Shown: positions 11,809-24,139, counted from the stretch's first letter. The stretch is DNA of 64,000 nt from Gongronella butleri (GCA_025201375.1 JAIWZP010000051.1:62001-126000), one strand, 5' to 3'. Notes: a model not told the origin generated them from the letters alone. Numbers and translations: made by a program.

Positions 11809-12331
11809 CTATTCTGGTTCGTATACCATCATTTTATTTAACCCTTGAATCCATCCTCGTCTATCATTTGACATTTGATACGCAAAAATAAAACACTTGT
11901 ACATTGCTTTGCACCCTTTAAAAAAAATGAGGGCGAGATCCAGACCGGTTGCGCGCTTGCGATTCAGATAGAGACGCGTCAGCAAATCCTTGTCGCTACT
12001 GTAATTGGCAATACCGTCCGTGTGGCCCTTGACGACGGCACATGGTGGTGAAAATAGATAAAGTTGGCACTCCATGCCAATTAGGGAGAAAAGATGAACC
12101 AAGGGGGCGCCAACGGCTAGCTCGTCGCCTGCAATTCGAGAGGGATCGCTGCATTAGGCAAGGCAATGCATGCGTTATGGGCCGATGCATTTGCCATTGC
12201 CTCAATGAGCCAGAATCTAGGCAAAAGGTCTTTTTTTCATTTTTTTCTGATGAATACCTGGAATAGCTGCATCTGCATGAAATGTGCGCGTGTATAAATC
12301 CCACGTGAAAAAATGCTATGCTACAATCCAA
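11809..12331 (-). CDS. Possible small spliced minus-strand gene, unidentified
   Basis: On the minus strand, about 12147 to 11929 reads as a sensible open frame: DELAVGAPL, then VVKGHTDGIANYSS, then LLTRLYLNRKRATGLDLALIF. Composition and codon use resemble the neighbouring genes, and the frame can start after a consensus-like acceptor (attgcag, about 12140 on the + strand). On the minus strand an aataaa-type signal lies at about 11830-11836, near the frame's end. I could not find a first exon in phase with an ATG, so the 5' end is unresolved and the coordinates are an envelope. The tail weakly resembles the C-terminal half of proteasome-assembly chaperone 4, but this is not firm. It lies tail-to-tail with the CK1 gene, and both 3' ends fall within about 100 bases. 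Confidence 0.3.
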
Positions 12332-12649
12332 GTATAACGCGGGTGAAACGCGTCATTGAGCCAATAAATAAATAAAAAAGAAAAGAAAAGAAAAAAAAAA
12401 AGGCGGAGGTGACGACCTGCATTGACTGGAGACCAACATGGCAGTTCAAAGAAGCATGTCCAAAAAAAAAAAAAAAAAGGAGGGGGCACAATAATTGAGA
12501 CACGTAAAAATAGGAGACGTCTTGGATTCCAAAAATAAAAAAAGGTGCGCGTCTTGCAACAAGCAAGTGCCTCTCCTCTTTTCATTTATTGTTTTATTAC
12601 TTTTTTTTTTTTTTACTTTGCATTTCGGTGTGTAGTTGCATTCCTTGTC

Positions 12650-13647
12650 ATGAACAGCCCATGGTTAAAAGGCATGGCTCTAGTGCCCATGTTATGGCTT
12701 GCCGTCACGGCCATGCCGCTCGCCAAGCGCACGCCGGCTGACATTCACCCCACATGCACCGAGCCCGGGAGCTTTGCAATCACCATCGATGATGGTCCAT
12801 ACAATCAGACGTGGGATCTTGTCAAATATCTCAACAAGCAAAATGTTCATGCAACGTTTTTTATAAATGGCAAGAATTGGGTGTAAGTACAGCATGTCAG
12901 GAATGCGCATAAAAAAAAAGCCTTCAGCTGACTGTCGCCTTTTTGCAGTGACGTTGCGACGCAGAGCACACAGACCTCTGACGGAACAAAGACATACATG
13001 GAGCATCTGCAATTTATGGACGAGAGTGGACATCAAATCGCCAGCCACACATTTTCACACGTGAATCTCGTTAACATAACCGACGAACAGGTTACCAGCG
13101 AAATGAACCAGCTATCCGACCTAATATACGAAGCCATCAAGAAGAGACCACGATGTAAACGTCGTGCATATCGATGATGATTGCCTTTTTCATCTCATCC
13201 ACTGGTATTTTTTTCTTTATTCACCAGATATGAGGCCTCCCACCGGCCTATACGACGCCGCATCCCAAGCCGTTATAGGCAATCTGGGCTACGAGTAAAA
13301 AAAATATAATGAGAATAGCGAGAGAAAAAAAGGCAACGTTGCTGACCACCACTCTTTTTTTTTTTTTTTTTTTTTTGTGTAGGATGGTGCTTTGGGACGT
13401 AGACAGTCGCGATTGGGAGACCGAAAATGCAACTGTTAATGAGCAAGTGTTTACCCAGCTCTTTGAACAAGAAGGAAACACGACGCGCGACGATCCACCC
13501 ACCGCCGCGCACATTGGTCTGATGCACGACGTGCATTGGCAGACCGCGCCCGAGCTAATACCATGGCTTGTGCCCAAGCTGCGCGACCATGGCTACAAAA
13601 TGATGACAGTTGCAGAATGTCTCAATGATAATCGCCCGTACCAATAA
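12650..13647 (+). CDS. Chitin/polysaccharide deacetylase (CE4 family)
   Basis: Exons 12650-12882, 12949-13154, 13228-13294 and 13383-13647 give 256 residues. An N-terminal hydrophobic segment (about residues 7-22) is a likely signal peptide, followed by a KR site. All CE4 motifs are visible in order: TIDDGP (catalytic and metal Asp), SHTFSH (metal His pair), RPPTG, DVDSRDW and the MHDV motif with its His. The enzyme removes acetyl groups from chitin to make chitosan, a cell-wall job at the cell surface or periplasm; secretion is inferred from the leader. Length is that of a minimal single-domain deacetylase, without a chitin-binding module. Intron 3 (13295-13382) starts with an A run and ends with a T run of over 20. 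Confidence 0.92.
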
Positions 13648-14807
13648 AGAAAATTGTACCTACTGTATCCATCAAGCATTACAAATTATTTACATTACCT
13701 TGCCATCATTTTATTGGGAAACATTTAACAATTGTTGAATAAATCGAATCAAGAATCAGCGCACTTTTTGCAAAATTAAGGAACCACCGAAAAAAATCAC
13801 ATTGTATCCACTGGTCTAAATTTTGCGGTCATACAGTCAGGCCGTAAAATATTGTTTGGCGCTGGGGTTTCACTAACAAACACGAACCTCCAGATTTGTC
13901 GAGACTGATTGATCCGATTCGCGAAAAAATTTAACACCGTTGGAGACCTGGGTTTACCATCAACTGGTCCAAACCTGTCCAAATCTGTGATCAGATGAAC
14001 AAGTTTCTGAGGGAGCGCCAGTTACGTTGCTCTTTTTTTTTTTTTTTTTTTTTTAAAGCGTCGGAAGTGAGTCGCGTCGGTGCTTCAAAAACGGGCAGAC
14101 TTTGGGGGTTTCCACTGGCTCTTCCGCCGTAGCGAGTGGACACGCATGAATACAGCCATTCGTGGACAAACAGTGGTATGGGCGTTTGTAGATGATTTAG
14201 AGCCTACATCAAAAAAACCAGTTCCTTTGCATGAGAATTGCGACTTGTTTTGAATGCTACACGGAAGTATCTTGTACCTGAGCATCACGTGCCGTGAACA
14301 TGTGGCGTATCAAAGTAAACAAAACGCACTAGAAACAAAAAGGGATAGCAAGAGGCGGGCCTTGGCATAACTGACCAAGCGGCCATATTTTTTTTCACTT
14401 GTGGAGCGGAAGAAAAATCGGCATAAAAAACCAATGGCGTTGGACGCGTAAAAAAACCTTAATATCCGGCCATGGTGTTTTGCATGCTTGTCTCGACCCA
14501 ATTTCTTAGTATTTAACATAGAAAAAGACAAGTGATGCGCGCCCCGCCGTCTCATCATTTCATCTCGCGGACGCGTTAGCGCGGCGTTGCCGCTAGATCA
14601 GCTCAATGTTACCAAATATGCACTAGACCGTGGAAAAATGGCGGCAGGAGACAGCTGGCACGGTCAGCTGACGGGTCCGACGTGATTTGGTGGCACGACC
14701 GGCACAAGGCTGGCTTGCTGGCACAAGACCACTTTTTTATTTCACTTTGCTTTCTTTCTTTTACATTTTTCGTTTTTTTTTTTTTTTTTTTTTTTTTTTT
14801 GATCTCA
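13648..14807. other. Gene-free stretch after the chitin deacetylase
   Basis: AT-rich and without a convincing gene. A tactgta word sits just after the deacetylase stop (about 13661) and a T run at 14032-14054. The part from about 13730 to 14300 looks like degenerate repeat DNA but has no clear second copy in the window. A T run (about 14774-14801) abuts the ATG of the next gene. Confidence 0.45.
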
Positions 14808-15052
14808 ATGGGAAGCATCATCTCCTTGATCAGCGATATTATCCATAGTGCCATTGGGCTCGTGGAAACCATTGTGCATGCGGTACTAGGGTAAGTGGAA
14901 AGCAAAAAAAAAAAAATTAAAAAAAGTGGCGTGTTGGATTTCCATTGAAACGTGGTTTGTTCGCCAGATTTGTGCGGTCGATTGTTTCGGCGGTGATCAA
15001 CGGCATTGTCGGTGTGTTCAATGCTATTCGTCGGTGCGTCACTTGTAGATGA
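14808..15052 (+). CDS. Tiny amphipathic, probably lipid-anchored fungal protein
   Basis: Exons 14808-14890 and 14968-15052 give 54 residues, made of alternating Ile/Val/Ala and polar residues: MGSIISLISDII, AIGLVETIVHAV, IVSAVINGIVGVF, ending RRCVTCR. The pattern gives a string of short amphipathic helices. Gly2 with Ser6 fits an N-myristoylation signal, and the two C-terminal Cys could be acylated. Small proteins of this build (MG start, repeated Ile/Ala helices, Cys-rich end) are widespread but uncharacterised in fungi, from my general knowledge of the group. A cryptic donor overlaps the last codons (gtgcgt at about 15034), but read-through gives the Cys-containing end typical of the group, so I kept it unspliced. 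Function unknown; peripheral membrane binding is inference. Confidence 0.65.
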
Positions 15053-15582
15053 AAATGATTAAACCCACCAGTGCCCCGCGAACTAGGTGTTCCCCCCCTA
15101 TTTTGCTCATGAGCCAATAAAAACATGTGCATGCTGCCATGACAGCAGTTACTGCGACGGAATTCGGGCAAAGCGCGACCACAAAAAAAAAAAAAAAAGG
15201 TGGGATGCGCCCCCCTCCATAATTTTCCTTTTTCTTCTCGTTTTTTTCTTTTTCTTCATGATATAAGCCTTGTTTCGTGTCTATTTCTACACTCTCCATC
15301 CCTATTCTTCTCGCTCATTGACAATCTTCATACCCCTCTCTGTCCATTTCTTTTTGACTGTTCATGACCACACCCACTGGCGGCAAAAGTAGGAGATAAA
15401 AACCCGCGCACTCTTTTGCCCGGGGGGCACCGGTCCTTTTCACCCCGTACATTGACGCCCGCGTCTTTTTCTTTCTTTCCTAGGTGACCTTCTCAAGGCG
15501 TTGGCGGCGTAAGTTCTAAGGCCTTGGCCGTCGGCGGACGGAAATCGCACTCAATTCCTTTTTTTTTTTTTTAAGGAAAAGC

Positions 15583-18500
15583 ATGGTTGATGCACGCGAT
15601 GATACCCAGACGTTACACGAACACAGCGCCGCGGCGGGGGCGGGGGCGGCGGGTAGCCATGACCATGACCATGGCAATGACGATGGCAGTGACAATGGCA
15701 CAAGCGGCGGGTACGTGCGATTCCGCGAAAATCATGGCGAAGATTCAAATGGAATGCGTGCGTCGCGATCGCCGCCACCCGACGAAGTGGATATTGCGCG
15801 ATTCTGCACAGAGTCGATCTACGGGTACAGCTTCAAGGGACCACGGGAGATGTCGTCGTCGGCGTCATCGACAATGGCTGGCGGCGTATCTTTGTACAAC
15901 AGCCACAGCACGGGTAATACCAAGAGCGATAGCAACAGCAGCAACCAAAATACAGCGGATGCATATCCGCGGACAATGCAACAACAACAACAAGAACAAC
16001 AACAACAGCAACAATATCGTGGACTGGATTTCGTGCGGCGGATTCGGCGTGGATTGGATGAATTGGAGGAAGAGCAGCAATTGCGCGATGCACATCGTCG
16101 GTATTCACAGCCGGACATGGGCATTGTTGAGAAGTATCGCTCAAAATACGACTTTTGGGCAAATGCCGCCACGCATCGTGCCTCGGACACACCCACTGCT
16201 GCCAATTGGACGCCCCCACTCACCAAATCCGTCGCCACCGCCGCAAGTTCCCTTGCCATGGCCGTCACATCGACGTCGTCTCCATCTTCAATGTCATCTC
16301 TGACCAACTCCCCTATGCTTGTACGCCCGCAATCGTCGTCCGCGGGATCCACCACCGCACCAACATCCCCAACGTCACCCACAGCCACCGGATCCACCTC
16401 AACAAATTCACAATCAGCATCCAATGCCTTTTCTCCGTCCAAGCGCAGCCAGAGCTCGTCCAATCTATCGCTGCTGCGCCGCCAGATTGTCGCCATGTCT
16501 TTTTACCAAGCCAGTCTGCCCGAGGAAACCGATCAAAACGCGTCAATTCAGCCGATTGATGATGTCGCCCAGCCACACCCACGCCGGCCGTTGCCCGTCC
16601 ACCCGCTCACGGGTCACGAACAAGACGACCAAAGGCCGCGAAATGCACCACCACCATGCGCTAATCCCGCGTCGCGATATTTGCGCGCATTGCACGTGCC
16701 CAGTCGGTTTCTGCCGCAGCACCAGGGCATCCTGACCACCGATGAGGACGGCCATCTGTTGCTTTTCAATGATGCGGCGTGCTTGTGCATGGGCATCACC
16801 GCGTCTTTTACCGGCCAATCCATTTTTACAAAATTTGACGACGCATCGCGCTCCATTGTCCAGGAATTGCTACAATACCGCAAATTCCGAAGGCGCTCGT
16901 CGGTCCCTCAGGCTGCCATGCTGCCAACAGGCATGGTCCTCATGTGTGGCGTCATTGTAAATCAATGAAAAAAAGGCAAATTGAAAGAAAAAGTGGCGAA
17001 ATACTCATGCAAAAGATTCTCTCCCCTCTTTTTTTTTTCTTTCTCTCTCTGTAAGCTCACCATTGTCAAAGAGCAAGGGCAAAAATCATCGGCATCGTTT
17101 TGGCTGAAAGAGAAATGGAATCAAGAACAAGGTCGTTTTATTTATTTATGGATCTTTGAGGAGATTTACCAAAGCCAGTTGACCTTGAGGCTCGATAACC
17201 AGGTACAAAGGAGTGGCTTTGGATAAGAGGGAACATATTGATTGACGCGGCTTTTTTTTTTCCTTTTTTCTTTTTTTTTTTTTTTTAAAATACAGGGCAC
17301 GATTGTGGACACGCACGCAGGGACGCTGCGCGAGCTTTACGAGTACGAGAAAAAGGAGGTTATAGGTCTGTCGATCACGACGCTGCTGCCGTCATTGCCA
17401 GTGCCATTGCAAACACATACGATGGCCAAGTTTTACGCGAGTAAGAGCAAGTCGGGGCGGTTTTTCCCGTCGATGATTGCGGCGCACGGACCGCACAAGG
17501 TTCTTGTGACGTCTCTGCCGAATATTTCGGGCATGTTCACGGTGTATCGCAGCGGGATGGTGCAAAGCATGAGCCCCGTGCCTGCAAAATATCTATTTGG
17601 GTACAACACGAGCGACATTGTCGAAGCCATGCACATTGATCAGCTCGTCCCAGCATTCATGACGCTTGTCAACATCCTCGAGACCACGCATCGCCTACAG
17701 CATTATCGAATGGTTACGCATCACGAGTGTCGCGACGCGCTTCTCGCTTCCTCCGATACTGCGCAGCACCATAAAAGGCAACTCTACGCGCTGCACCGTG
17801 ACGGCAATCATTTTCACGTACAATTGCAGGTCAGGCTTGTTGAGAGCGACGGCCAGGATCTATACAGCGCGTGGATCACCTTTAATCGCATTGCCAACGA
17901 CCTTGCGCCTGCAACTGCGTCGTCCACGGCCGTGCATCGCGTTTACCGCGAACAAAAGCCGATTCCGCCAACGTCGGCGTCCGTGCCCGTCATCACGGGC
18001 TCTGCAACGCGTGTTGACGACATGAAAAACGCACGTCCTGCCATCAGTCACACGATTTCAGCCCCAATTGCCGTGCGACGCGTCGAGCAACAGGATGAAG
18101 CCGACGGAGACACTGGGCGGCGCAGCACACCGATCCTGAGCCCATCCACACCCAGCCGATTCCAATGCTACGGCTCCGTCCCGCGCGACAAGGCCTTGTT
18201 TCCTATGCTAAAGACCCCCACCAGTGCCCCCGTCGCCCTTGGCTTCCCCGATCTCGAGGACTATGTTGCCATTGATACCCTCGGCGAGGGCGCTTACGGC
18301 GCCGCATGGCTCGTCCACTTAAAAGACGATGCTAAGCAGGTAAAAAAAAAAAAAAAAGGAAAAAAGGAAAAAAATGGAAACATCGCGCCATTGTCGCTGC
18401 CCCAGGCTTCTCCTTTGTTCTTGCTGGCATGGCATTGGCTTGGTGAAGACTCAATCGCGCAGTGTTTGATGGACCACGTCTTGTAACGCGTTTTTTTTTC

Positions 18501-19371
18501 CACCGACGACAGGAATTTGTGATCAAAGCTATTGTAAAGTCGCGAATTATTATTGACTCATGGATTCGCGACCGACGATACGGATCGCTGCCCATGGAAA
18601 TCCACATCCTGCTCAAGCTGCAAAAGATGTCGCACGTCAATTGCCCGCAGCTCGGTAAAAAAAAAAAAAAATTAAAAAAACGCAAAATCACGCATCTCAC
18701 GCCCTTTTTTTTTGTTGTTTCTGGCAGTCAAGTTCATGGAGGATGAGGACAATTACTACACGGTGACCAAGGTGCACGGCAATGGGATGGATCTCTTTGA
18801 TTACATTGAATTGAACGAGGATATGACCGAGGGCCAAGTGCGGCAGATCTTTCGTCAAGTGGCGGCCGCTGTGCAGCATCTCCATAGGCTACACATTGTG
18901 CACCGCGACATCAAAGACGCCAACATCTTGCTGGATGAGCGCGGGATTATACAGCTAATCGATTTTGGCAGCGCCGCGTATTATCGGGAAGGCCGGTGCT
19001 TTGACACGTTTAGCGGCACGCTCGATTATTGTGCCCCCGAGATTCTTGACGGGTGCGCATACGCTGGCCCGCCGCAGGATGTCTGGAGCCTCGGCATCCT
19101 CTTGTACACGCTTATTTACCGCGAAACCCCATTTTACTCGGTCGACGATATCATGGAGCGCAATTTGCATCTCCCTTACCACCCCTACCCAGGTAAAAAA
19201 TAGGAATTGAGACGGAGTTTGCATGCGGCTGACTTTTTTTTTTCGACGCGCAAACACGCAGAGCTTCAAGTAGGCCCCGTCGATCTCCTCTACAAAATGT
19301 TGAGTCACGAGGTGCACGAGCGGCCGACCATTGATCAGATCATGCAAGATCCATGGCTCTGTGGCTACTGA
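15583..19371 (+). CDS. PSK1: PAS-domain serine/threonine kinase (PASK / Psk1-Psk2 type)
   Basis: Exons 15583-16956, 17056-17202, 17296-18339, 18513-18654, 18728-19192 and 19262-19371 give 1093 residues. A long Ser/Gln/His-rich N-terminus (1-370) is followed by a PAS region (about 380-545, from GILTTDEDGHLLLFND to GTIVDTHAGTLRELY). A second PAS-like unit lies around 595-625 (YLFGYNTSDIV). The kinase starts at about 827: LGEGAYGAAW, FVIKAIVKSR, HRDIKDANILLD (about 959-970), DFGSAAYY (about 980), GTLDYCAPEI. All catalytic residues are present. Yeast Psk1/Psk2 couple nutrient and cell-wall signals to glycogen/UDP-glucose use and translation, and the same role is inferred here. The start is uncertain: the ATG lies just after a T run, and an in-frame start further upstream cannot be excluded. 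Confidence 0.88.
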
Positions 19372-20565
19372 CGCATGGCATGCCAAATAAAAAAAAGGGG
19401 CGAGGATTCTTGCATAAATGGCCCTCTTTCCCCCTTTTCCCTTGCTCATTTAGACGTCATTCCGTTCTGTCGCTTCTGTTTGTTCTTTTTCATGGCAAAT
19501 TTGCTCTCACAATGCTTATGTAACACGGGCAATGCGAATTGCAAACCTTGTTCCCAATCCTCAGCCCCTGTTTTGTGGTTCGGTGCGTGCGACAGGGGGG
19601 CCGACTTGCCCCACTTGCTTTTAAAACTACTAAAAGAGGGGAATTCTGATTGTTTTCTTTTCTGACTTTTTTTGCACGCGACGCGAATGCGAGATGCATT
19701 GATCGTGCGCTTGATGCATGAAATCATGATCCAGGCGCTAAGAAAAAGAAAAAAAAAAGACGGAGATGAGGCAGCGACGCCTCTTTTTTTTTTTGCACGC
19801 GCATTTTTTTTTTTTTTTTTGTAATTTTTCCCTGGGACCCACGTCTGGGAGAATTGGAGCCGAGCATACTCCAATGGCGTTTGCGTTGCGTTGCCGCACC
19901 GTCGTCATTTTGGAGCCTGCCGGGATTGGGAGATGCCGAAAAACAAGGTTGGCACTGTCCATCAAACTGATTTGATGGACGCAGCCAATTGGTGTCCGCT
20001 CTTTTTTTTCCAAGCGAGCAATGCTCACCTGACCTGGCGTTTTTCTCACGACGAGCAAAAATAATGCCTCTTTTATTATTCATGAGACATTTGGGCAGCC
20101 ACAGCGTGAACTAGGCTGGATGGATCAAGGTGACAATGAAGATTTTTGGTATAGCATGCGTCGTCACACACGAATTAAAAATGAGGTGAGCCACTAGCGT
20201 CTCCTCGATTTGTTTCCAAAAATCGCAATAAAAGACAGACATGCCGCGCAAAACGACAATTGGTTGGGTGGCGCTTTTTTTTTTTTTTTTTTTTTGTTTT
20301 GTTGATCTGGTGGGCAGCGTTTCCCCCGTTGGGTCGATTCATGTGACAAACAAAAGTCCTTGTTGATTGCGTGGTGTGCGGCGCGCTGGCTTGCGCAAGG
20401 TTCGCACAATGTGGGACAAAGTCCGGAATTACAATGATCCACGAATTGGCATGAACAAAAAGGTTGATGTGTGTGTGGAGTAAAAAAAAAAAAGGGTGCT
20501 GTTGGTGGCGTTGCATCTCTTTTCCCCTTCTTTTCCCACCTTTATTGCATTTTTAGACTTGTTCG
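19372..20565. other. Intergenic region between PAS kinase and alpha-arrestin
   Basis: An aataaa signal follows the kinase stop at about 19386. The rest holds only short frames built on A/T runs (19755-19820, 20275-20296). No RNA gene was recognised. It is long for a spacer in this gene-dense part, so a missed small or non-coding gene is possible. Confidence 0.45.
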
Positions 20566-22456
20566 ATGCGACCGAGCTCCACAACGATACGAATTGAACT
20601 AGAAAACGACACGCTCATCATGCACGGCACCCCCGACGAGTCGCCAGGGTGTGTGCTGCGTGGCGTGCTCAATCTCTACCTGAAACAGCCATTGAAGGCC
20701 AAATCGCTCGTTTTGCGATTTACTGGCAAGATCCGCATTGCATGGACACAGAGTAAGTTCCCTGAACTGGAGAATGAGATGGCGAAAGAGACAGAGCGGG
20801 AGAAAGAGGGCATTGGGGGCAATTGAGCGGCATTTGCGGAGCGCCAAGGCGTAAAAAAAAAAAAAAAGAAAACGTGAGAGCGGTGTGAGTGGACGTGCAA
20901 GCCATTGGCGTAGCGATTCGGCCAAAAGAGGTGCTTTTTGCTTTTATTTCCCGTCGTTTGGGTGTTTGTGGGCCAGGAACGATGAGTCCTGGCGCAGGTG
21001 GTGACACAGACACTTCCCATTAGGGGGGGCAGCTGGGAGGGCGGGTGCTTTTTTTTTTTTCGTGGCACCCAATGGCACGCTCACGCTCCCCTTCCCATCT
21101 CACCTGGTCTGACTCTTTTTTTTATTTTTTTTATTCTTAGCTCTTGGCGCAACACAAGAGCGATATTTTGAGGATGAAAAGGTGGTTTTGCAGCATGAAT
21201 GGCGGTTTCTTGCGTCAGAGGCGACGAGCAAGGTGACGACGCTTGCGCCTGGCAATTACGCGTATGAATTTGAGCTTCCCCTCAAGGGCGATTTGCCCGA
21301 ATCTGTGCGCGTCGGCCAATTTTACAATGTGCAGTATCAGCTCAAGGCGCTGCTGCGGCGGCCGCATCTTTTCCCCAATTATGCGTGCCACCGTGTTGTG
21401 CACCTGACGCGACACCCGCTGCCCTCGACCATGCTGACCTATGACCACAGCGATGCCACTGCCATGTCCAATGACGCCGATTGGCTGCAGCGCATAATGA
21501 CGTCCGCCGTCACGGAGAATCACGCGGACCCGCGCTTGTCCATGCTCACCATCGACGACACGGACCTCTCTTACGCAGATCAGCCACCCGCAGACGACCC
21601 TGCACCGGAGGACGAGACCCAAAGGTAAGAAAAAAGAGAGAGAGAAAACGAAGGAAGAAAATGAAAAAAAAAACGTCAAAAGAGAGAAAGAAGAAAAAAA
21701 AAGACACAAGATGGCCATTTTTTTCCTGATTTTTTTTTTTTAAAAAAAAGGTTGTGGGCAAGTCGACACGCTGCGCTGGCGTACTATGGATTGAGCGATC
21801 CTGTGCTTGTTGTGAACCAATGGGTGGACAAGATCGACTATGAGATCTCGATGCCGACCAAGTATTACCATCACGGTGACGTGATTCCTGTGCGTGTGCG
21901 TGTGCGTGCGCTTGTGCCTGGGATCCAGGTGCGGTGCATCAATTGCACGTTCAAGGAATACGCGACGTGCCGGCCGGTCAATGGCTGGTTTGGCGGGCGA
22001 TCCAAGTCGCACGGGCGCATTTTGTATTATGCGCGGCATAATCACGAAACACGCGACGAAGACGCGTCGGAGACGAGCCATCCATGGGATTTGCGCTTCA
22101 TGGTGCCGATCTCATCGCGGATTGAGGACACGCAGTACGATTTGAACAACGAGGCGTCCAAAGTGCGCCACAAGCTGAAATTCCAGCTCAACATTTTCAA
22201 TCCCGACGGCCACATGTCCGAGCTGCGCGCCGTCCTGCCCATTGCCATCCTGGCCAAGCAGGCCGGGTCACTCCCATCCTACGAGCAATCTAGCCTCACC
22301 TCGTTTCCCTACGATCCGAGCCTCATGGCACAACTCTTGCAGCGCAATTCACGCGACATCTCTCCGTCATCCACCAATGCTCCCCTACCGCCTCTGCCAT
22401 CGCCCATCTCGCCATGCATTCGCCTGCCCACGTACGATGAAGTCCAATGCCATTGA
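20566..22456 (+). CDS. Alpha-arrestin (ART-type trafficking adaptor)
   Basis: Exons 20566-20752, 21141-21624 and 21751-22456 give 458 residues. The N-terminal arrestin fold begins IRIELENDTLIMHG with the GCVLRGVLNLYL strand and LVLRFTGKIRI. The C-terminal fold carries YYHHGDVIPVRVRV and the LKFQLNIFNPDG region. Two PY-type motifs, LPSYEQ (about 400) and LPTYDE near the C-terminus, fit binding of Rsp5/Nedd4-type ubiquitin ligases. Yeast ART proteins use such motifs to bring Rsp5 to plasma-membrane transporters for endocytosis, and that role is inferred. Intron 1 (388 nt) is several times longer than most introns in the window. Intron 2 is A/G-rich through its first 90 nt, then ends in a T run followed by taaaaaaaag. 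Confidence 0.88.
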
Positions 22457-22716
22457 CACACGCACCCCAGAAATCGATTTTTTGTCCTTTTTTTTTTCTT
22501 TTTCTTTTCCATCCTCTCCAATTGCTTTCCAGCTCATCGATACCTCTCCCATTATGTTACTTTCTCTCGCACACATCCCTTGAAATAATCAATTTTATAT
22601 GTACATATGCTTAAAAATTTGCAGCTACACTAGTTTCAAAAAATGGCAAGATAGCAAATTCGCATTTTCCGACGCGCTAGCCGTGTCCATGGGAGGGGGG
22701 CATCCTTGATGCGTGG

Positions 22717-22718
<2 letters not shown>

Positions 22719-22766
<48 letters not shown>
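22719..22766 (+). repeat. (TG)n microsatellite
   Basis: About 24 uninterrupted TG units, just downstream of the stop of the minus-strand RING gene, so probably within or next to its 3' untranslated region (as CA on the transcript). Confidence 0.95.
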
Positions 22767-22767
<1 letters not shown>

Positions 22768-22816
22768 TTGATGTGTCCAGTGTATTTTGACACGTATGCA
22801 TTTAGCACGCGACAAG

Positions 22817-23433
22817 TCAATAATCATCGTTTTCGTCGTCCTCATCGCTGTCTTCCTCGCCATAGTCGTACTCGTCGCCACGGCCATCGCCATTTTCATC
22901 GCCGTCATCATCATCATCCTCTTCGTCACCATGATGATAGTCGTCATTGTCGTCAATGGGTTCAGAATGGCCAGGAGGCACGGAATGGGGGGAATTAAGG
23001 CCATCGTCCATGTCCTCGGGTTCCGGCGAGGGCAATTCGAGCGGCGGAGCATGCGAGTCGTCATACTGGGCGCGCTGGACAAAGGACATATAGCTGAGGC
23101 CGCTGTACAGATAGGCAAGCAGCTCGTCAATGAGGCGGCTGGCAACACGCGTATCTTCGCCGAGCCAGTCGGCCAATTCCTGCAGGAGCGTCGTGTCGTG
23201 CATGGATGTGCTTGTCGCCGATGCATGAGAGGCTGTGCTGGCGCCACCGCGTGGCGATGGGCTTGGATGCGCTTGATTGTAAGGTATCAGCAACAATTGT
23301 TGAATGTGTGACGCGGTAAACTCGTCGGGGGCCGTGCCCAGGATGGCCAACAACTCGCCGCGCAGAAAAGGAAGCACCTTTTTTTTTTTTCAGAAAAAAA
23401 GGGGAAAAAAAGGAAGATGAGCACCGATTTTAC

Positions 23434-23466
<33 letters not shown>

Positions 23467-23912
23467 TTGGGTATATGACGTGGCTCGACAAGGGTGACAG
23501 GTGATGCATGGGTGGATGGTGGCTGTGGATAGTCAACGACGGGTAACAAGTGACGATACAGGTGTCTTCGGCGCAGATTCCATCGTTGGGGCGCCGTGGC
23601 GCGTGGTGGTGGCTGCGACGGCGGGTGATGCTTGGTCGCGCGCGGGTCGACTTTATACTCTTGATAGCTGGTAGTGTCGTCATCAATGTGATAAATCAGC
23701 GCATCGATTGCTTGCTTGCAGAGCGGGCACGACGGCGTCACATTCAGCCACTGACGAATACACACAAAGCAAAACGAATGGAAGCACGGCCGCAGGAACG
23801 TCTCATTGTCAAAAGACTGCAAACACACCGTGCACCGGCTTCGCTTGTCCCCTTGCGCGCTGCTTGTGCTGCTTGCGACGCTGCTGTGGAAAGGATATCG
23901 CTTGCGCTTCAT
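22817..23912 (-). CDS. TOPORS-like RING-finger E3 ubiquitin ligase
   Basis: Exons 23912-23466 and 23377-22817 (minus strand) give 335 residues. A basic start (MKRKRYPF) is followed by a C3HC4 RING at about 25-66: CTVCLQSFDNETFLRPC, FHSFCFVC, IRQW, SCPLCK. The linker EYKVDP after the RING and VLPFLRGELLAILG at the start of exon 2 match the architecture of TOPORS-type ligases, in which a wing-helix-like RELxxLL block follows the RING. The C-terminus (about 285-335) is almost pure Asp/Glu with Gly/Asn. TOPORS proteins ubiquitinate nuclear substrates and interact with DNA; the substrate here is unknown. The start at 23912 is the ATG directly before the basic RING leader; frames upstream run through A runs only. 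Head-to-head with SAP30 (227 bp between ATGs). Confidence 0.82.
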
Positions 23913-24139
23913 ACAAAAAAGCACAGGTTGCAATAGACACGAAAGAGAAACAGGAAAAAAAAGAGAGAAAGCTAAACACGAATACTTTTTTTTTTTTTGG
24001 GCTCTGCCTATTGCCCCAAAAAGAACCGGCATTTTAAAATTTTAAACCCCCGATGTGGGATTAAAAGCGCGCTTTCTTTTTTTTTTTGTTTCCTCTTTTT
24101 CAATTTCGCAACTTTTTCTTTTGTTTCAACATTGTAAAG
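23913..24139. promoter_or_regulatory. Shared intergenic promoter region, RING ligase (-) / SAP30 (+)
   Basis: The two start codons face away from each other across 227 bases. The space contains a palindromic-like ttttaaaattttaaa (about 24034-24048) and T runs on both flanks. No known factor site was identified. Promoter function is inferred from the gene arrangement only. Confidence 0.4.

Noticed and set aside
15034..15523. A third exon for the small amphipathic protein, spliced from gtgcgt to the acceptor near 15483
   Set aside because: That splice creates a stop directly after the junction and a 450-nt intron; read-through gives the Cys-containing end expected for the group.
15819..16496. 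225-codon minus-strand frame opposite the PAS kinase N-terminus
   Set aside because: Mirror of Ser/Gln-rich low-complexity coding DNA (poly-Cys and poly-Val stretches), not a real gene.
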